A DNA stretch of 64,000 bases from an uncultured Pelagibacteraceae bacterium (lineage in GTDB: Bacteria > Pseudomonadota > Alphaproteobacteria > Pelagibacterales > Pelagibacteraceae): positions 78,816-142,815 of the forward strand of contig CACIZU010000001.1 in NCBI GenBank assembly GCA_902591185.1. The letters run 5' to 3'. Position 1 is the first letter of the stretch, and each line of letters starts with the position of its first letter. The notes beneath the pieces were generated by a model. It was not told the DNA's origin. It ran no database searches and saw only the letters and a program-made list of their open reading frames with translations. Made by a program: the position numbers and the translations under genes. This document shows positions 44,619 through 53,215 of this stretch, one piece after another.

Positions 44619-45583
44619 TAAATTAAATAATCTTTATAGGTTCTTAAATTGTTATGTGTAATAAGTTTTTGATAATATTCATTTGGATTTTTAATTTTAA
44701 TTAGAGCTGTTTTAGGAGTATTTGAATAATCATAAAGTCTAGTAAGTAAATACCTAATTGCAGCTCCTTTACATAAAATGTTTAATGATTTTTTTTCTTT
44801 TAAAGAGATTTTTTTAATACTTTCGTATCCTTTAATTAAATTCTTTATTTTTTTTTTATTAATCTTAAATTTTGAATTTTTTTTATCAAAGCATAAGGCA
44901 TTAATACATATAGCTATTTCGTACATCAGATAATCATTTGCAGCAAAGTAAAAATCAATAATACCTGAGAGTTTATTTTTTTTAAAAAAAATATTATCTA
45001 TAAATAGATCACCATGAATAATTCCTTTAGGTAGTTTTTTTGGCCAATTTTTCTTTATATTTTTTAAATTATTTACTAAAAATTTTTCTAAATCATTAGA
45101 TTTTTTTGATTTAAATTTTATACTTTTTAGCAAAGGGTTTAAATTTTTAACACTCATAGAGTTTTTTCTAAAAAGTTTAATTTTTTTTGTGACCAAATGC
45201 ATTTGAGCAATTATTTTTCCAATTTCAAAACAATTTTTTGAATTCAGTTTTTTTTTATCTTTTCCTTCTAAGAAAGAAACGATACAAGCTGTTTTATTTT
45301 TTAATTTTATAAGATAATTTCCTTTAATGTTCTTTAAAGGTTTTGGACAATTAATTTTTGAGTTATTTAATCTATCCATTAATTTTAAAAAAAAAGGTAT
45401 TTCTTTTTTCGAAACTCTTTTTTCAAAAATTGTTAATATAAATTTTTTATTTTTTGTTCTTAATAGATAATTTGTATTTTCTATTCCTTGTTTAATACCT
45501 TGAAAATTAATAAATTTTTCAATATTAAAATTTTTATTTATATATGAAATATCTTTTTTATTTATTTTAGTATAAACAGCCAT
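44618..45583 (-). CDS. thrB: Homoserine kinase (ThrB, aminoglycoside-phosphotransferase fold)
   Basis: 321 residues. The fold is APH/choline-kinase-like, not GHMP: catalytic IIHGDLFIDNIFF and metal site IIDFYFAANDYLMYEIAI. This is the alphaproteobacterial ThrB type. It phosphorylates homoserine for ThrC, which is encoded nearby on the other strand. It directly abuts ispH (0-1 bp). Very Lys/Phe/Ile-rich, like its neighbours. Confidence 0.9.
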   Translation of the reverse strand: MAVYTKINKKDISYINKNFNIEKFINFQGIKQGIENTNYLLRTKNKKFILTIFEKRVSKKEIPFFLKLMDRLNNSKINCPKPLKNIKGNYLIKLKNKTACIVSFLEGKDKKKLNSKNCFEIGKIIAQMHLVTKKIKLFRKNSMSVKNLNPLLKSIKFKSKKSNDLEKFLVNNLKNIKKNWPKKLPKGIIHGDLFIDNIFFKKNKLSGIIDFYFAANDYLMYEIAICINALCFDKKNSKFKINKKKIKNLIKGYESIKKISLKEKKSLNILCKGAAIRYLLTRLYDYSNTPKTALIKIKNPNEYYQKLITHNNLRTYKDYLI

Positions 45584-46528
45584 TTAATTTAATTTTTTTG
45601 GGATTTTAAACACCACGTCTTCTTTGATTGTTTCTACTTCATCTATACTAATAGTAAATCTCTTTTTTAATTCATTTATAAAATTTTTAACTAAAATTTC
45701 AGGCGCAGATGCTCCAGAAGAAATTCCAATTGTATTTGAATTTTTAATTTGTTCATATGGAATTTCACTTTGAGAGTGGACTAATAGTGCATTTACGCAC
45801 CCAGATTTCTTAGCAACCTCAACTAGTCTTACAGAATTTGATGAATTTCTACTTCCAATTACAAAAAACATATCACAATTTTTTGCAATTTTTTTAACAG
45901 CCATTTGTCTATTTGTTGTTGCATAACAAATATCTTCTTTTAATGGTTCTTTTATATCTGGAAATCTTTCTTTTAAGATTTTGATTATATCCTTTGTATC
46001 ATCAATCGATAAAGTTGTTTGAGTAACAAAGGCAATTTTTTTATTATTTTTATTGCTATATTTTTTTGCCTCATCTTCATTTTGTATAAGATCAATAGAA
46101 TTAAGTGGTAATTGCCCCATAGTTCCTATTACTTCGGGATGATTTTGATGACCAATTAAGACTATATGATAACCAGCTTTACTAAGGTTTTCAGCTTCTC
46201 TATGTACTTTGGAGACTAGCGGACATGTAGCATCAATATATGACATTTTATAATTTTTTGCATCATTTGGTATTTTTTTTGGTACACCGTGAGCAGAAAA
46301 AATTACTGGTCTAGTTTTATCATCAATTTCTTCAAGCTCTTCTACAAAAATCGCTCCTTTATTTTTTAAATCATCAACCACATATTTATTGTGAACAATT
46401 TCGTGACGAACATAAACAGGTGCACCATATTTTTGGATTGATTTTTCAACAATTTCTATAGCTCTTTCAACCCCGGCACAAAATCCACGAGGCGCTGATA
46501 ATAAAACTTTTATTTTTTTATTTTTCAT
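45584..46528 (-). CDS. ispH: 4-hydroxy-3-methylbut-2-enyl diphosphate reductase
   Basis: 314 residues. The three iron-sulfur cysteines are Cys17 (APRGFCAGVERAIEIVE), Cys102 (DATCPLVSKVH) and Cys201 (DICYATTNRQ). It makes IPP and DMAPP in the last step of the MEP pathway. It lies in the carotenoid-retinal operon and overlaps blh by 11 bp, feeding precursors directly to that pathway. Assignment is secure. Confidence 0.96.
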   Translation of the reverse strand: MKNKKIKVLLSAPRGFCAGVERAIEIVEKSIQKYGAPVYVRHEIVHNKYVVDDLKNKGAIFVEELEEIDDKTRPVIFSAHGVPKKIPNDAKNYKMSYIDATCPLVSKVHREAENLSKAGYHIVLIGHQNHPEVIGTMGQLPLNSIDLIQNEDEAKKYSNKNNKKIAFVTQTTLSIDDTKDIIKILKERFPDIKEPLKEDICYATTNRQMAVKKIAKNCDMFFVIGSRNSSNSVRLVEVAKKSGCVNALLVHSQSEIPYEQIKNSNTIGISSGASAPEILVKNFINELKKRFTISIDEVETIKEDVVFKIPKKLN

Positions 46529-47453
46529 TTTTTTCTAAAAAATATTCAAGCAATATATGTGGAAAGGTTAAAGACGCCAAACCTATAAATATTATTTTTA
46601 AAATTGAACTATGTAAATCATAACTATTATTTAATAAATAAAGACTTATTAAACAAAAAATTGCTGTCAAGATTGTCAGTGGCAAAGCTTTTTTTGTAAA
46701 TACTTTAAAACCATTAGTAAAGTTTTCGTTATCAATTTCATAAATTAAAGAGATACTGTGTCTGATTGAGTGTAAGAAACAAAAATAAATAGTAAATGCC
46801 ACTAATGGGGAAAGATAATAATTTAATATTAAAATTGAAAAATAATCAAAAAAAATTGTAAATTTTTTATTCTCAAATTTTTTTAAAAATAAATAAATAC
46901 TAGAGAAGGTGCTTAGAATAATCAAAATGGGTAATACCTTGTTAGCCTCTATAAAAGCTAAAGTTGAATAAAAAATTTCATTATCAACTAATAAAAGTTT
47001 AAATATGGATACTGTCTCATTAAAATGAAAAAAAATTGGAGCAAGAATTATTAACAAACCTTTAAATAAAAAAAGTAATTGATTAAAATAAGAATTTTCA
47101 TCAATTAAAAATTGAGTATCTTCTTTTCCAAAATGAAAAGACGCAACAATTAAAAAAATTATTAAAGAAGTAGATGGCATGTTTATCCATATAATAATGA
47201 CCAAAATAGCTATTAAAATATATAATAAATAAAAAATAATAATCCTTTTAATATTAAGGATTTCAAAGAGTTTTTTACCTTTTTCATGGTCTAAAGAACC
47301 ATGTGATATACCAATAATTAAAATTAAAAATAAACATATTAAAGGTGAAATATCAAAATTATTAAATTTATAAATTATTAAAGTAAAAATATTACAAAAT
47401 AAAAAAAAGATAAAAGAGTGATTTAGATTAATTTTTTTAATTCGATTATTCAT
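46518..47453 (-). CDS. blh: Beta-carotene 15,15'-dioxygenase, Brp/Blh family
   Basis: 311 residues, strongly hydrophobic with about eight helices. ILIIGISHGSLDHEKGK carries the family's conserved His residues and ASFHFGKEDTQF the second His motif; a third is FLHSIRHS. Blh splits beta-carotene into two retinals, the chromophore of proteorhodopsin. Placed after crtI-crtB-crtY. No rhodopsin gene is in this window. Confidence 0.88.
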   Translation of the reverse strand: MNNRIKKINLNHSFIFFLFCNIFTLIIYKFNNFDISPLICLFLILIIGISHGSLDHEKGKKLFEILNIKRIIIFYLLYILIAILVIIIWINMPSTSLIIFLIVASFHFGKEDTQFLIDENSYFNQLLFLFKGLLIILAPIFFHFNETVSIFKLLLVDNEIFYSTLAFIEANKVLPILIILSTFSSIYLFLKKFENKKFTIFFDYFSILILNYYLSPLVAFTIYFCFLHSIRHSISLIYEIDNENFTNGFKVFTKKALPLTILTAIFCLISLYLLNNSYDLHSSILKIIFIGLASLTFPHILLEYFLEKNEK

Positions 47454-47455
47454 AT

Positions 47456-48520
47456 TTAAAATAACTGTTTTAAAAATATCCCCTTAGGCATTTTGGAAAT
47501 TATTGAAAAATCTTCATATATACTGCTTTTATTGGATAAAAAATTTATAACTGTATTTGGAGAACAGTTAAACATTTTATAAAATATTTGTGCCATTTTA
47601 TCAGGATTATTTTTTAAAACTTTTAAAAAGATATTATCTAAAAATTGATATTTATTATTTATTGAAAATAATTTTACATCTTTAATTTTTTCTATATTTT
47701 GTCTTATATATTTACTTTGTTCTTGAATGTTTAAAAAAGTATAACCAGTACTTAATCTAGTCATTCCTCCAGCAGTACCTATCTCAATTTGATTTAATTT
47801 TTTAATATTTTTTGGATGAAATAACGGAATGGCACCTGTCTCTTTAAAATTAACTTTATAATTCTTAATTTTTAAATTATTTTCAATATAATCTTTTAAT
47901 TGATTGTCATAATCATTTATAGAAGAGTTATTGAGATCAGAAATCCATGTAGTTTCTATAAGTGCCTTTGTTTTAGAATAGGGCAAAGTATAAAAAAAAT
48001 GCACACTTTCTTTTTGATCACAATCGAAGTCCATTAAGTTGAATATTTCTTCATCGAAAAATTCTTTATTTGTTTCAATTTCAAAACCTGAAAAGTGTTG
48101 CCATAAATTATTTTTACTATTTGCTATATCGCTAATACTGTTAAAAATATAAGAATTTTCAGTATTTATTTCGTTAATATTTTTAAAAAAATATACGTTA
48201 TTATTTTGTTTTAAATTATTAATTATTTTTTGATAAAATAATCCACTATCAATTGTTTGGTAAGGTGTATTTTTACATTCAATATGCTTTGTATGATTTG
48301 GAATATTAATTGTGAAGTTGTTCCAGTATTTTTTTACACAGTCTTCAAAGTTATGAGATGAAACTTTCCAAAAAGACCATGTTTTGTCTTTTTTGTATTC
48401 ATCTCTAATTTCAATTATTGCTAAAGTTTTATCTTTCAATTTTGAATGAATATTTAATTCATAAGCAAGGGATAGACCTGCACATCCACCTCCAATTATT
48501 ATATAATCAAATTCTTTCAT
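47456..48520 (-). CDS. crtY: Lycopene beta-cyclase
   Basis: 354 residues. An N-terminal dinucleotide site IIIGGGCAGLSLAYEL and DKTWSFW motif identify the CrtY family; GTAGGMTRLSTGYTF is the C-terminal conserved block. It closes both ends of lycopene to give beta-carotene. Overlaps crtB by 14 bp and precedes blh by 2 bp. Assignment is strong. Confidence 0.9.
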   Translation of the reverse strand: MKEFDYIIIGGGCAGLSLAYELNIHSKLKDKTLAIIEIRDEYKKDKTWSFWKVSSHNFEDCVKKYWNNFTINIPNHTKHIECKNTPYQTIDSGLFYQKIINNLKQNNNVYFFKNINEINTENSYIFNSISDIANSKNNLWQHFSGFEIETNKEFFDEEIFNLMDFDCDQKESVHFFYTLPYSKTKALIETTWISDLNNSSINDYDNQLKDYIENNLKIKNYKVNFKETGAIPLFHPKNIKKLNQIEIGTAGGMTRLSTGYTFLNIQEQSKYIRQNIEKIKDVKLFSINNKYQFLDNIFLKVLKNNPDKMAQIFYKMFNCSPNTVINFLSNKSSIYEDFSIISKMPKGIFLKQLF

Positions 48521-49358
48521 TTAGATTCAATTCCTCGCTTATTAAAAAATGATCATGTTGTATATAGTCATCATTTTTATTGATTAATAATAATTTAATT
48601 AAGTCAAAAATTGAAATAAAAGTCTCAATTATTTTTTCAATATTTGAAACATAAATTTTTCCGGATTTTTTATAATTTTCAAAATTTTGCTTATTTAAAA
48701 CTTTATATCCAATTTTTCTGTAAACTCTTCTTGCAACCAATATAGAAAAACGAAAACTTATTGGGATTTCTTTTATTGAGTAAAATGAGTTTTCATAAAA
48801 TTTTTCTGCAAGTTTTAAAGTAGATTTTATATCATCAAAATTTTCATTTATATATGATCTACCATTATTTAAATCTTCGATTACATCTCTTGAAATATTT
48901 GTTAGTTGCATTGCGATCCCTAAATCAATTGCTGACTTCAAAGAACTTTTTTTATTCACTTTTAAGATTTTTGCCATCATTAAGCCTACTGTGCCTGCAA
49001 CTCTATATGAATAAATTAATAGCTCTTTTTTTGAGTTTAATTTTACTTTTTCTTTTATATCAGATCTAATACCATCAAATAAATCATGAATAACTTTTAA
49101 CGAAATATTAAATTCGTCTATTAGTTCCCACATGCTTTTAATGATAGGGTCATCAAAATTTTTTTGATTAAAATTATTTTCAAAATCTTTAAATTTGCTT
49201 TCTTTTATCTCAATAGAGTTTTTTTCATCGGCTATATTGTCTACAACTCTACAAAAATCGTACAAAGTGGAACATTTTTTGTAAGTTTTTTTTGGTAAAA
49301 AAAATCCTGCCCAATTAAATGATTTGGCGTAAATGGATAAATAGTTTTGATTAGACAT
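48507..49358 (-). CDS. crtB: Phytoene synthase
   Basis: 283 residues. Asp-rich motifs are LYDFCRVVDNIADEKN and LTNISRDVIEDLNNGRSYI, the two metal-diphosphate sites of squalene/phytoene synthases. It joins two GGPP into phytoene. Overlaps crtY by 14 bp and crtI by 1 bp. The GGPP synthase gene (crtE) is not in the window, so it must lie elsewhere. Confidence 0.92.
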   Translation of the reverse strand: MSNQNYLSIYAKSFNWAGFFLPKKTYKKCSTLYDFCRVVDNIADEKNSIEIKESKFKDFENNFNQKNFDDPIIKSMWELIDEFNISLKVIHDLFDGIRSDIKEKVKLNSKKELLIYSYRVAGTVGLMMAKILKVNKKSSLKSAIDLGIAMQLTNISRDVIEDLNNGRSYINENFDDIKSTLKLAEKFYENSFYSIKEIPISFRFSILVARRVYRKIGYKVLNKQNFENYKKSGKIYVSNIEKIIETFISIFDLIKLLLINKNDDYIQHDHFLISEELNLNERI

Positions 49359-50818
49359 TATAAAATTTTATCTAGTACTTTTGCTGACGATAGTACTCCA
49401 GGAACTCCAGCTCCTGGATGTGTTCCTGCTCCAACAAAATAGAGACCATCATAAATTTCTGATTTATTGTGAAATCTGAAGTAAGCCGATTGAGTAAATT
49501 TTGGTTGAATTGAAAAACCTGATCCAAATTTTGTATTTAGTTCTTTTTCAAAATAATCTGGAGTTAAATAAAAATCACTAACAATGTTTTCTCTAAGATT
49601 TGGCATTAAATCTTTTTCCATCTTATCTATTATTAAATTTTTTATCTTTTCTCCTTCTATATTCCAATTAATTCCAGATTGGTTGTTAGGAACAGGTACC
49701 AAAACATAGAAGCAATCGTTTCCCTCAGGGGCCATTGATTTGTCAGTAGCAGAAGGTCTGTGTAGGTAATAACTAATATCGTTATTTAACTTTTTTTTAT
49801 CAAATATATCATCGAGATGTTCTTTGTATTTGTTGCCAAATTTTATAGTGTGATGCACAACTTTGTCATAGATTTTTTTAGTTCCAAAATAATAAACAAA
49901 TAATCCCATTGAATATTCCATTCTGTTTTTTTTCCATTTGAATAAAAATGAACTATTGCTATTTCCATTTAATAATTTTTCATAAACTGCTGGAGGATCT
50001 GCGTTACAGATAACATTATTTGCATTTATTTTGCTTTGATTTTTTAATTGAACACCAGTAATCTTGTTATTATTTGAAATAATTTTAGTTACTTCATTAT
50101 TTTTAATTATTTCTATACCAACTTCATTCATTAACTTTTCAAAACCTATGATTATATTGCCAGTTCCACCCATAGAGTAATGTATTCCCCATTTTTTTTC
50201 TAAATAAAGAATTAACCCATAGATAGAGGTTGTAGTGAAAGGGTTTCCACCCACTAAAAGAGGATGCATGCTTAAAATTCTTCTTAATTTTTCATTTTGT
50301 ATATACGAGGAAACCAATGAGTAAACAGATTTATAGCTTTTAAGTTTTAACAGAGCTGGAAGTTGTTGCATCATAACAAATGGTTTATCAAAAGGAACTT
50401 CAGCAAGTTCAGCAAAACCTTTATCAAAAATTTTCTTTGTAAAAGTTACCAATCTTTCATAACCTTTAACATCTTCCTTATTCAACTTTTCTATTTGATT
50501 TTTCATTTCTATTTCATCGCCGGAATAATTAAACTTAGATTTATCTTCAAAAATAAATTGATACCAAATCTTAAGTGGAGAAAGTTTAAAGTAATCTTTC
50601 GGATCTTTTTGAAATAATTCAAATAATTCATTAATTAGATAAGGCGCAGTAATTACCGTTGGTCCTCCATCGAATATAAAACCATTTTTTTTAAAAACTC
50701 TAGCTCTGCCGCCAAGATCAGGGTGTTTTTCTATTAATGTAACTTTATGACCTTTTGCTTTAAGCCTAAGTGCAGTTGCAATTCCCCCAAATCCTGAACC
50801 AATAACTATAGAATTCAT
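49358..50818 (-). CDS. crtI: Phytoene desaturase (CrtI type)
   Basis: 486 residues. The FAD site is VIGSGFGGIATALRLKAKGH and GGRARVFKKNGFIFDGGPTV follows; the C-terminus GLYFVGAGTHPGAGVPGVL is the CrtI signature. It converts phytoene to lycopene. It is the first carotenoid gene and starts only 39 bp after the end of atpF on the same strand. Assignment is strong. Confidence 0.93.
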   Translation of the reverse strand: MNSIVIGSGFGGIATALRLKAKGHKVTLIEKHPDLGGRARVFKKNGFIFDGGPTVITAPYLINELFELFQKDPKDYFKLSPLKIWYQFIFEDKSKFNYSGDEIEMKNQIEKLNKEDVKGYERLVTFTKKIFDKGFAELAEVPFDKPFVMMQQLPALLKLKSYKSVYSLVSSYIQNEKLRRILSMHPLLVGGNPFTTTSIYGLILYLEKKWGIHYSMGGTGNIIIGFEKLMNEVGIEIIKNNEVTKIISNNNKITGVQLKNQSKINANNVICNADPPAVYEKLLNGNSNSSFLFKWKKNRMEYSMGLFVYYFGTKKIYDKVVHHTIKFGNKYKEHLDDIFDKKKLNNDISYYLHRPSATDKSMAPEGNDCFYVLVPVPNNQSGINWNIEGEKIKNLIIDKMEKDLMPNLRENIVSDFYLTPDYFEKELNTKFGSGFSIQPKFTQSAYFRFHNKSEIYDGLYFVGAGTHPGAGVPGVLSSAKVLDKIL

Positions 50819-50857
50819 TTTAATAATTTATAGCTTTTTTAAAAAAATGTAAGGATA

Positions 50858-51355
50858 TTATGAGTTAATTTTTTTCAACTCTTCTTTTGTTTCATCTAAA
50901 TTTTTTTGAAATACAGTATCTAGTTTTGATTTATCTACAGATGTATTAATAATTTTTTTAACAGAGTCCACAGCAATTTTAATTGAAGCATCTTTTATTT
51001 CTTTAATAGCTGCCTCTTTCATTTGGCCTATTTTATTTTCGGCCAGATTTTTTTTAATTTCTGATGATTTATGAAATTTATCATTTAATTCAATTATTAG
51101 TTTATCCGAGTCTTTTTTAGCTTCTTCTAAAATTTCATTACTAACTGATTTAGCTGTGTCTAATTTATTTTGAGCATTATCAATTAACGTCTTTGCTTCA
51201 GTTCTTAATTTTTCACTCTCATCAATTTCATTTTTAATGTCAGAAATCATTTTATCTAATAGTTCGGTAACTTTTTGAGGAATCTTAAGATAAATTAGGG
51301 CACCAAAAAAAATGATAAATGAAACTGCTACCCAAAATGTTGCGTCAATTGCCAT
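50858..51355 (-). CDS. atpF: F0F1 ATP synthase subunit b
   Basis: 165 residues from the ATG at 51353-51355, which is preceded by GGAGATAAATATT; a longer frame to 51394 lies mostly within the b' gene. One N-terminal helix (DATFWVAVSFIIFFGALIYL) precedes a long charged helix. It forms the peripheral stalk with b'. Overlaps b' by 11 bp. The typical alphaproteobacterial b/b' pair. Confidence 0.9.
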   Translation of the reverse strand: MAIDATFWVAVSFIIFFGALIYLKIPQKVTELLDKMISDIKNEIDESEKLRTEAKTLIDNAQNKLDTAKSVSNEILEEAKKDSDKLIIELNDKFHKSSEIKKNLAENKIGQMKEAAIKEIKDASIKIAVDSVKKIINTSVDKSKLDTVFQKNLDETKEELKKINS

Positions 51356-51935
51356 AATATTTATCTCCATTTCTTCTGGATAAATCATCAACAATTGCAG
51401 ATATGCTGCTGTTATTCACTTCAGTACCAATAAGTTTTTGTATTAGTTCAGATGAAGTTTCAATTGCAATTTTATTAATTTTATCAGGCGCACCATCTCG
51501 CAAATACTTTATTTCCTGTTCAGCCTTACTTATTTCTTCATCAATTTGTTTATCTAACACTTCTTTTTTAGCATTAATATCCTTTAATGTTTTTTCTCTT
51601 GCTTGATTGAAGATAGTTTTTGCTTCAAGTTTACTTTTAGAAATAATTTCTTCGTATTCTTTTAGCTTTGTTTCGCTATCTTCTCTCTGCTTCTCTGCAG
51701 CCTCAATATTTTCTAATATTTTAGATTTTCGAGATTCTAAATTATTACTAATCTTTGGTAGTATTAATTTGGATAAGGCTATATACAAAATTCCAAAAGT
51801 CAGTGTTAACCAAAAAATCTGCGAAACCCAAAACTCGGGATTTAATTGAGGCATACCTCCGCTTTCAGCTGAAAAAGCTTCCATAAAAAATAGAAAACTA
51901 AAAAATATTGACTGAAAATATATTTTTTTAATCAT
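51345..51935 (-). CDS. atpG: F0F1 ATP synthase subunit b'
   Basis: 196 residues. An N-terminal hydrophobic region like a signal sequence (about 5-22) precedes the helix FWVSQIFWLTLTFGILYIAL, then a long coiled coil (KILENIEAAEKQREDSETKL). This is the b' (AtpF'/AtpX/AtpG) subunit of photosynthetic and alphaproteobacterial ATP synthases. It pairs with b in the stalk. Gene symbol usage varies. Confidence 0.88.
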   Translation of the reverse strand: MIKKIYFQSIFFSFLFFMEAFSAESGGMPQLNPEFWVSQIFWLTLTFGILYIALSKLILPKISNNLESRKSKILENIEAAEKQREDSETKLKEYEEIISKSKLEAKTIFNQAREKTLKDINAKKEVLDKQIDEEISKAEQEIKYLRDGAPDKINKIAIETSSELIQKLIGTEVNNSSISAIVDDLSRRNGDKYYGN

Positions 51936-51940
51936 TAAAT

Positions 51941-52168
51941 TTAAAATGCAAAAAGAATGATTAATGCAACTACTAATCCAAATAATCCTGTTGCTTCTGC
52001 AAGTGCGAAACCTAAAAGCAAATTAGGAAACTGTTTTTGTGCAGCAGAAGGATTTCTCATCGCTCCTGATAAATAGTTTCCAAAAATTATTCCAATACCA
52101 ACACCGGCACCAGCTAAAGCTATTGCTGCTAAACCTGCTCCGATCATTTTTGCTGCTTCTAATTCCAT
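51941..52168 (-). CDS. atpE: F0F1 ATP synthase subunit c
   Basis: 75 residues in a helical hairpin. The proton-binding carboxylate is Glu58 in LGFALAEATGLFG, and the polar loop is RNPSAAQ. The Na+-binding pattern is not seen, so it is taken to be a proton ring. 18 bp after atpB. Assignment is secure. Confidence 0.96.
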   Translation of the reverse strand: MELEAAKMIGAGLAAIALAGAGVGIGIIFGNYLSGAMRNPSAAQKQFPNLLLGFALAEATGLFGLVVALIILFAF

Positions 52169-52186
52169 TATATCCTCCTATGTTAA

Positions 52187-52921
52187 TTAATGGTGTAAAT
52201 TTAATGCATCATTTAAATAGATGCAGGTTAAGATTGCAAAAACATATGCTTGAAGAAAAGCAACTAAGATCTCCAAACCAGTTAATGCAACCGAAAAACT
52301 CAGTGGAAGCCATCCACCAATTATTCCAAGACTTATTACAAAGCCTCCGAAAACTTTCATCATAGTATGACCTGCCATCATGTTAGCAAATAATCTAACT
52401 GATAAACTAATCGGTCTACTTAAATAAGAAATAATTTCTATAACTACAATCAGTGGAAGTAGTACGGCAGGAACTCCACTAGGAACAAATAATTTTAAAT
52501 AACCAAAACCATGTTTAATAAAACCAATAACTGTCACTCCAATAAAAATAAATGCAGCTAATACAAATGTTACAATGATATGGCTAGTTACTGTAAATGC
52601 ATAAGGTATCATTCCGAACATATTGCAAAAAAGTACAAACATAAAAAGTGAAAAGATAAAGGCAAAATATGGTTTTGCTTTTGATCCAGCGGTATCACTA
52701 ATCATTTTTGATACAAAAGTATAACTTAGCTCCGCCAAAAGTTGAATTTTATTTGGGAGTAATGAATTTTTTTTAGAACCAAGATTAAAAATTAATAAAA
52801 TTGCAACAGAACTTATAATCATAAATAAACTTGCGTTGGTAAATGAAATATCAAAAGCACCTACTTTTATTTCTGGTCCAATTCTATGAACATTGAATTG
52901 GGTCATTGGATTTCCTGCCAT
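52187..52921 (-). CDS. atpB: F0F1 ATP synthase subunit a
   Basis: 244 residues with five to six helices. The essential Arg176 is in ISLSVRLFANMMAGH, and LEILVAFLQAYVFAILTCIYL is the conserved C-terminal helix. It makes the proton half-channels against the c-ring. Located between atpI and atpE. Assignment is secure. Confidence 0.96.
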   Translation of the reverse strand: MAGNPMTQFNVHRIGPEIKVGAFDISFTNASLFMIISSVAILLIFNLGSKKNSLLPNKIQLLAELSYTFVSKMISDTAGSKAKPYFAFIFSLFMFVLFCNMFGMIPYAFTVTSHIIVTFVLAAFIFIGVTVIGFIKHGFGYLKLFVPSGVPAVLLPLIVVIEIISYLSRPISLSVRLFANMMAGHTMMKVFGGFVISLGIIGGWLPLSFSVALTGLEILVAFLQAYVFAILTCIYLNDALNLHH

Positions 52922-52930
52922 AAATTTTAT

Positions 52931-53206
52931 CTATTTTTGCATATTTTTTGCAGACTTAATTACATTGGTTATTCCTGCAATTACACCTACTAAAAAAAAT
53001 ATTAATATAAACCAAGGTTTAGTACCAAAGGTCTTGTCAAAAATAAACCCAATAATTGTCCCTACTACCACTGCAGAGACTAATTCGGTGCTTAATTTGA
53101 AGGCAGTTCCAATAGGAGAAGGGTTATTTTTCTTATCATACAAATTTTTCTTTAAAATCTTCTTTTTTGCAATCTCTAAGCGAGTTTTAAACTGATCTTT
53201 TGGCAT
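52931..53206 (-). CDS. atpI: ATP synthase accessory protein AtpI
   Basis: 91 residues: a charged N-terminus, then two helices (about 38-58 and 67-86) with VGTIIGFIFDKTFGTKPWF. Matches the AtpI/AtpQ family at the start of F0 operons; it helps c-ring assembly or magnesium supply. 9 bp after smc and 9 bp before atpB. Confidence 0.82.
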   Translation of the reverse strand: MPKDQFKTRLEIAKKKILKKNLYDKKNNPSPIGTAFKLSTELVSAVVVGTIIGFIFDKTFGTKPWFILIFFLVGVIAGITNVIKSAKNMQK

Positions 53207-53215
53207 TTATATAGT

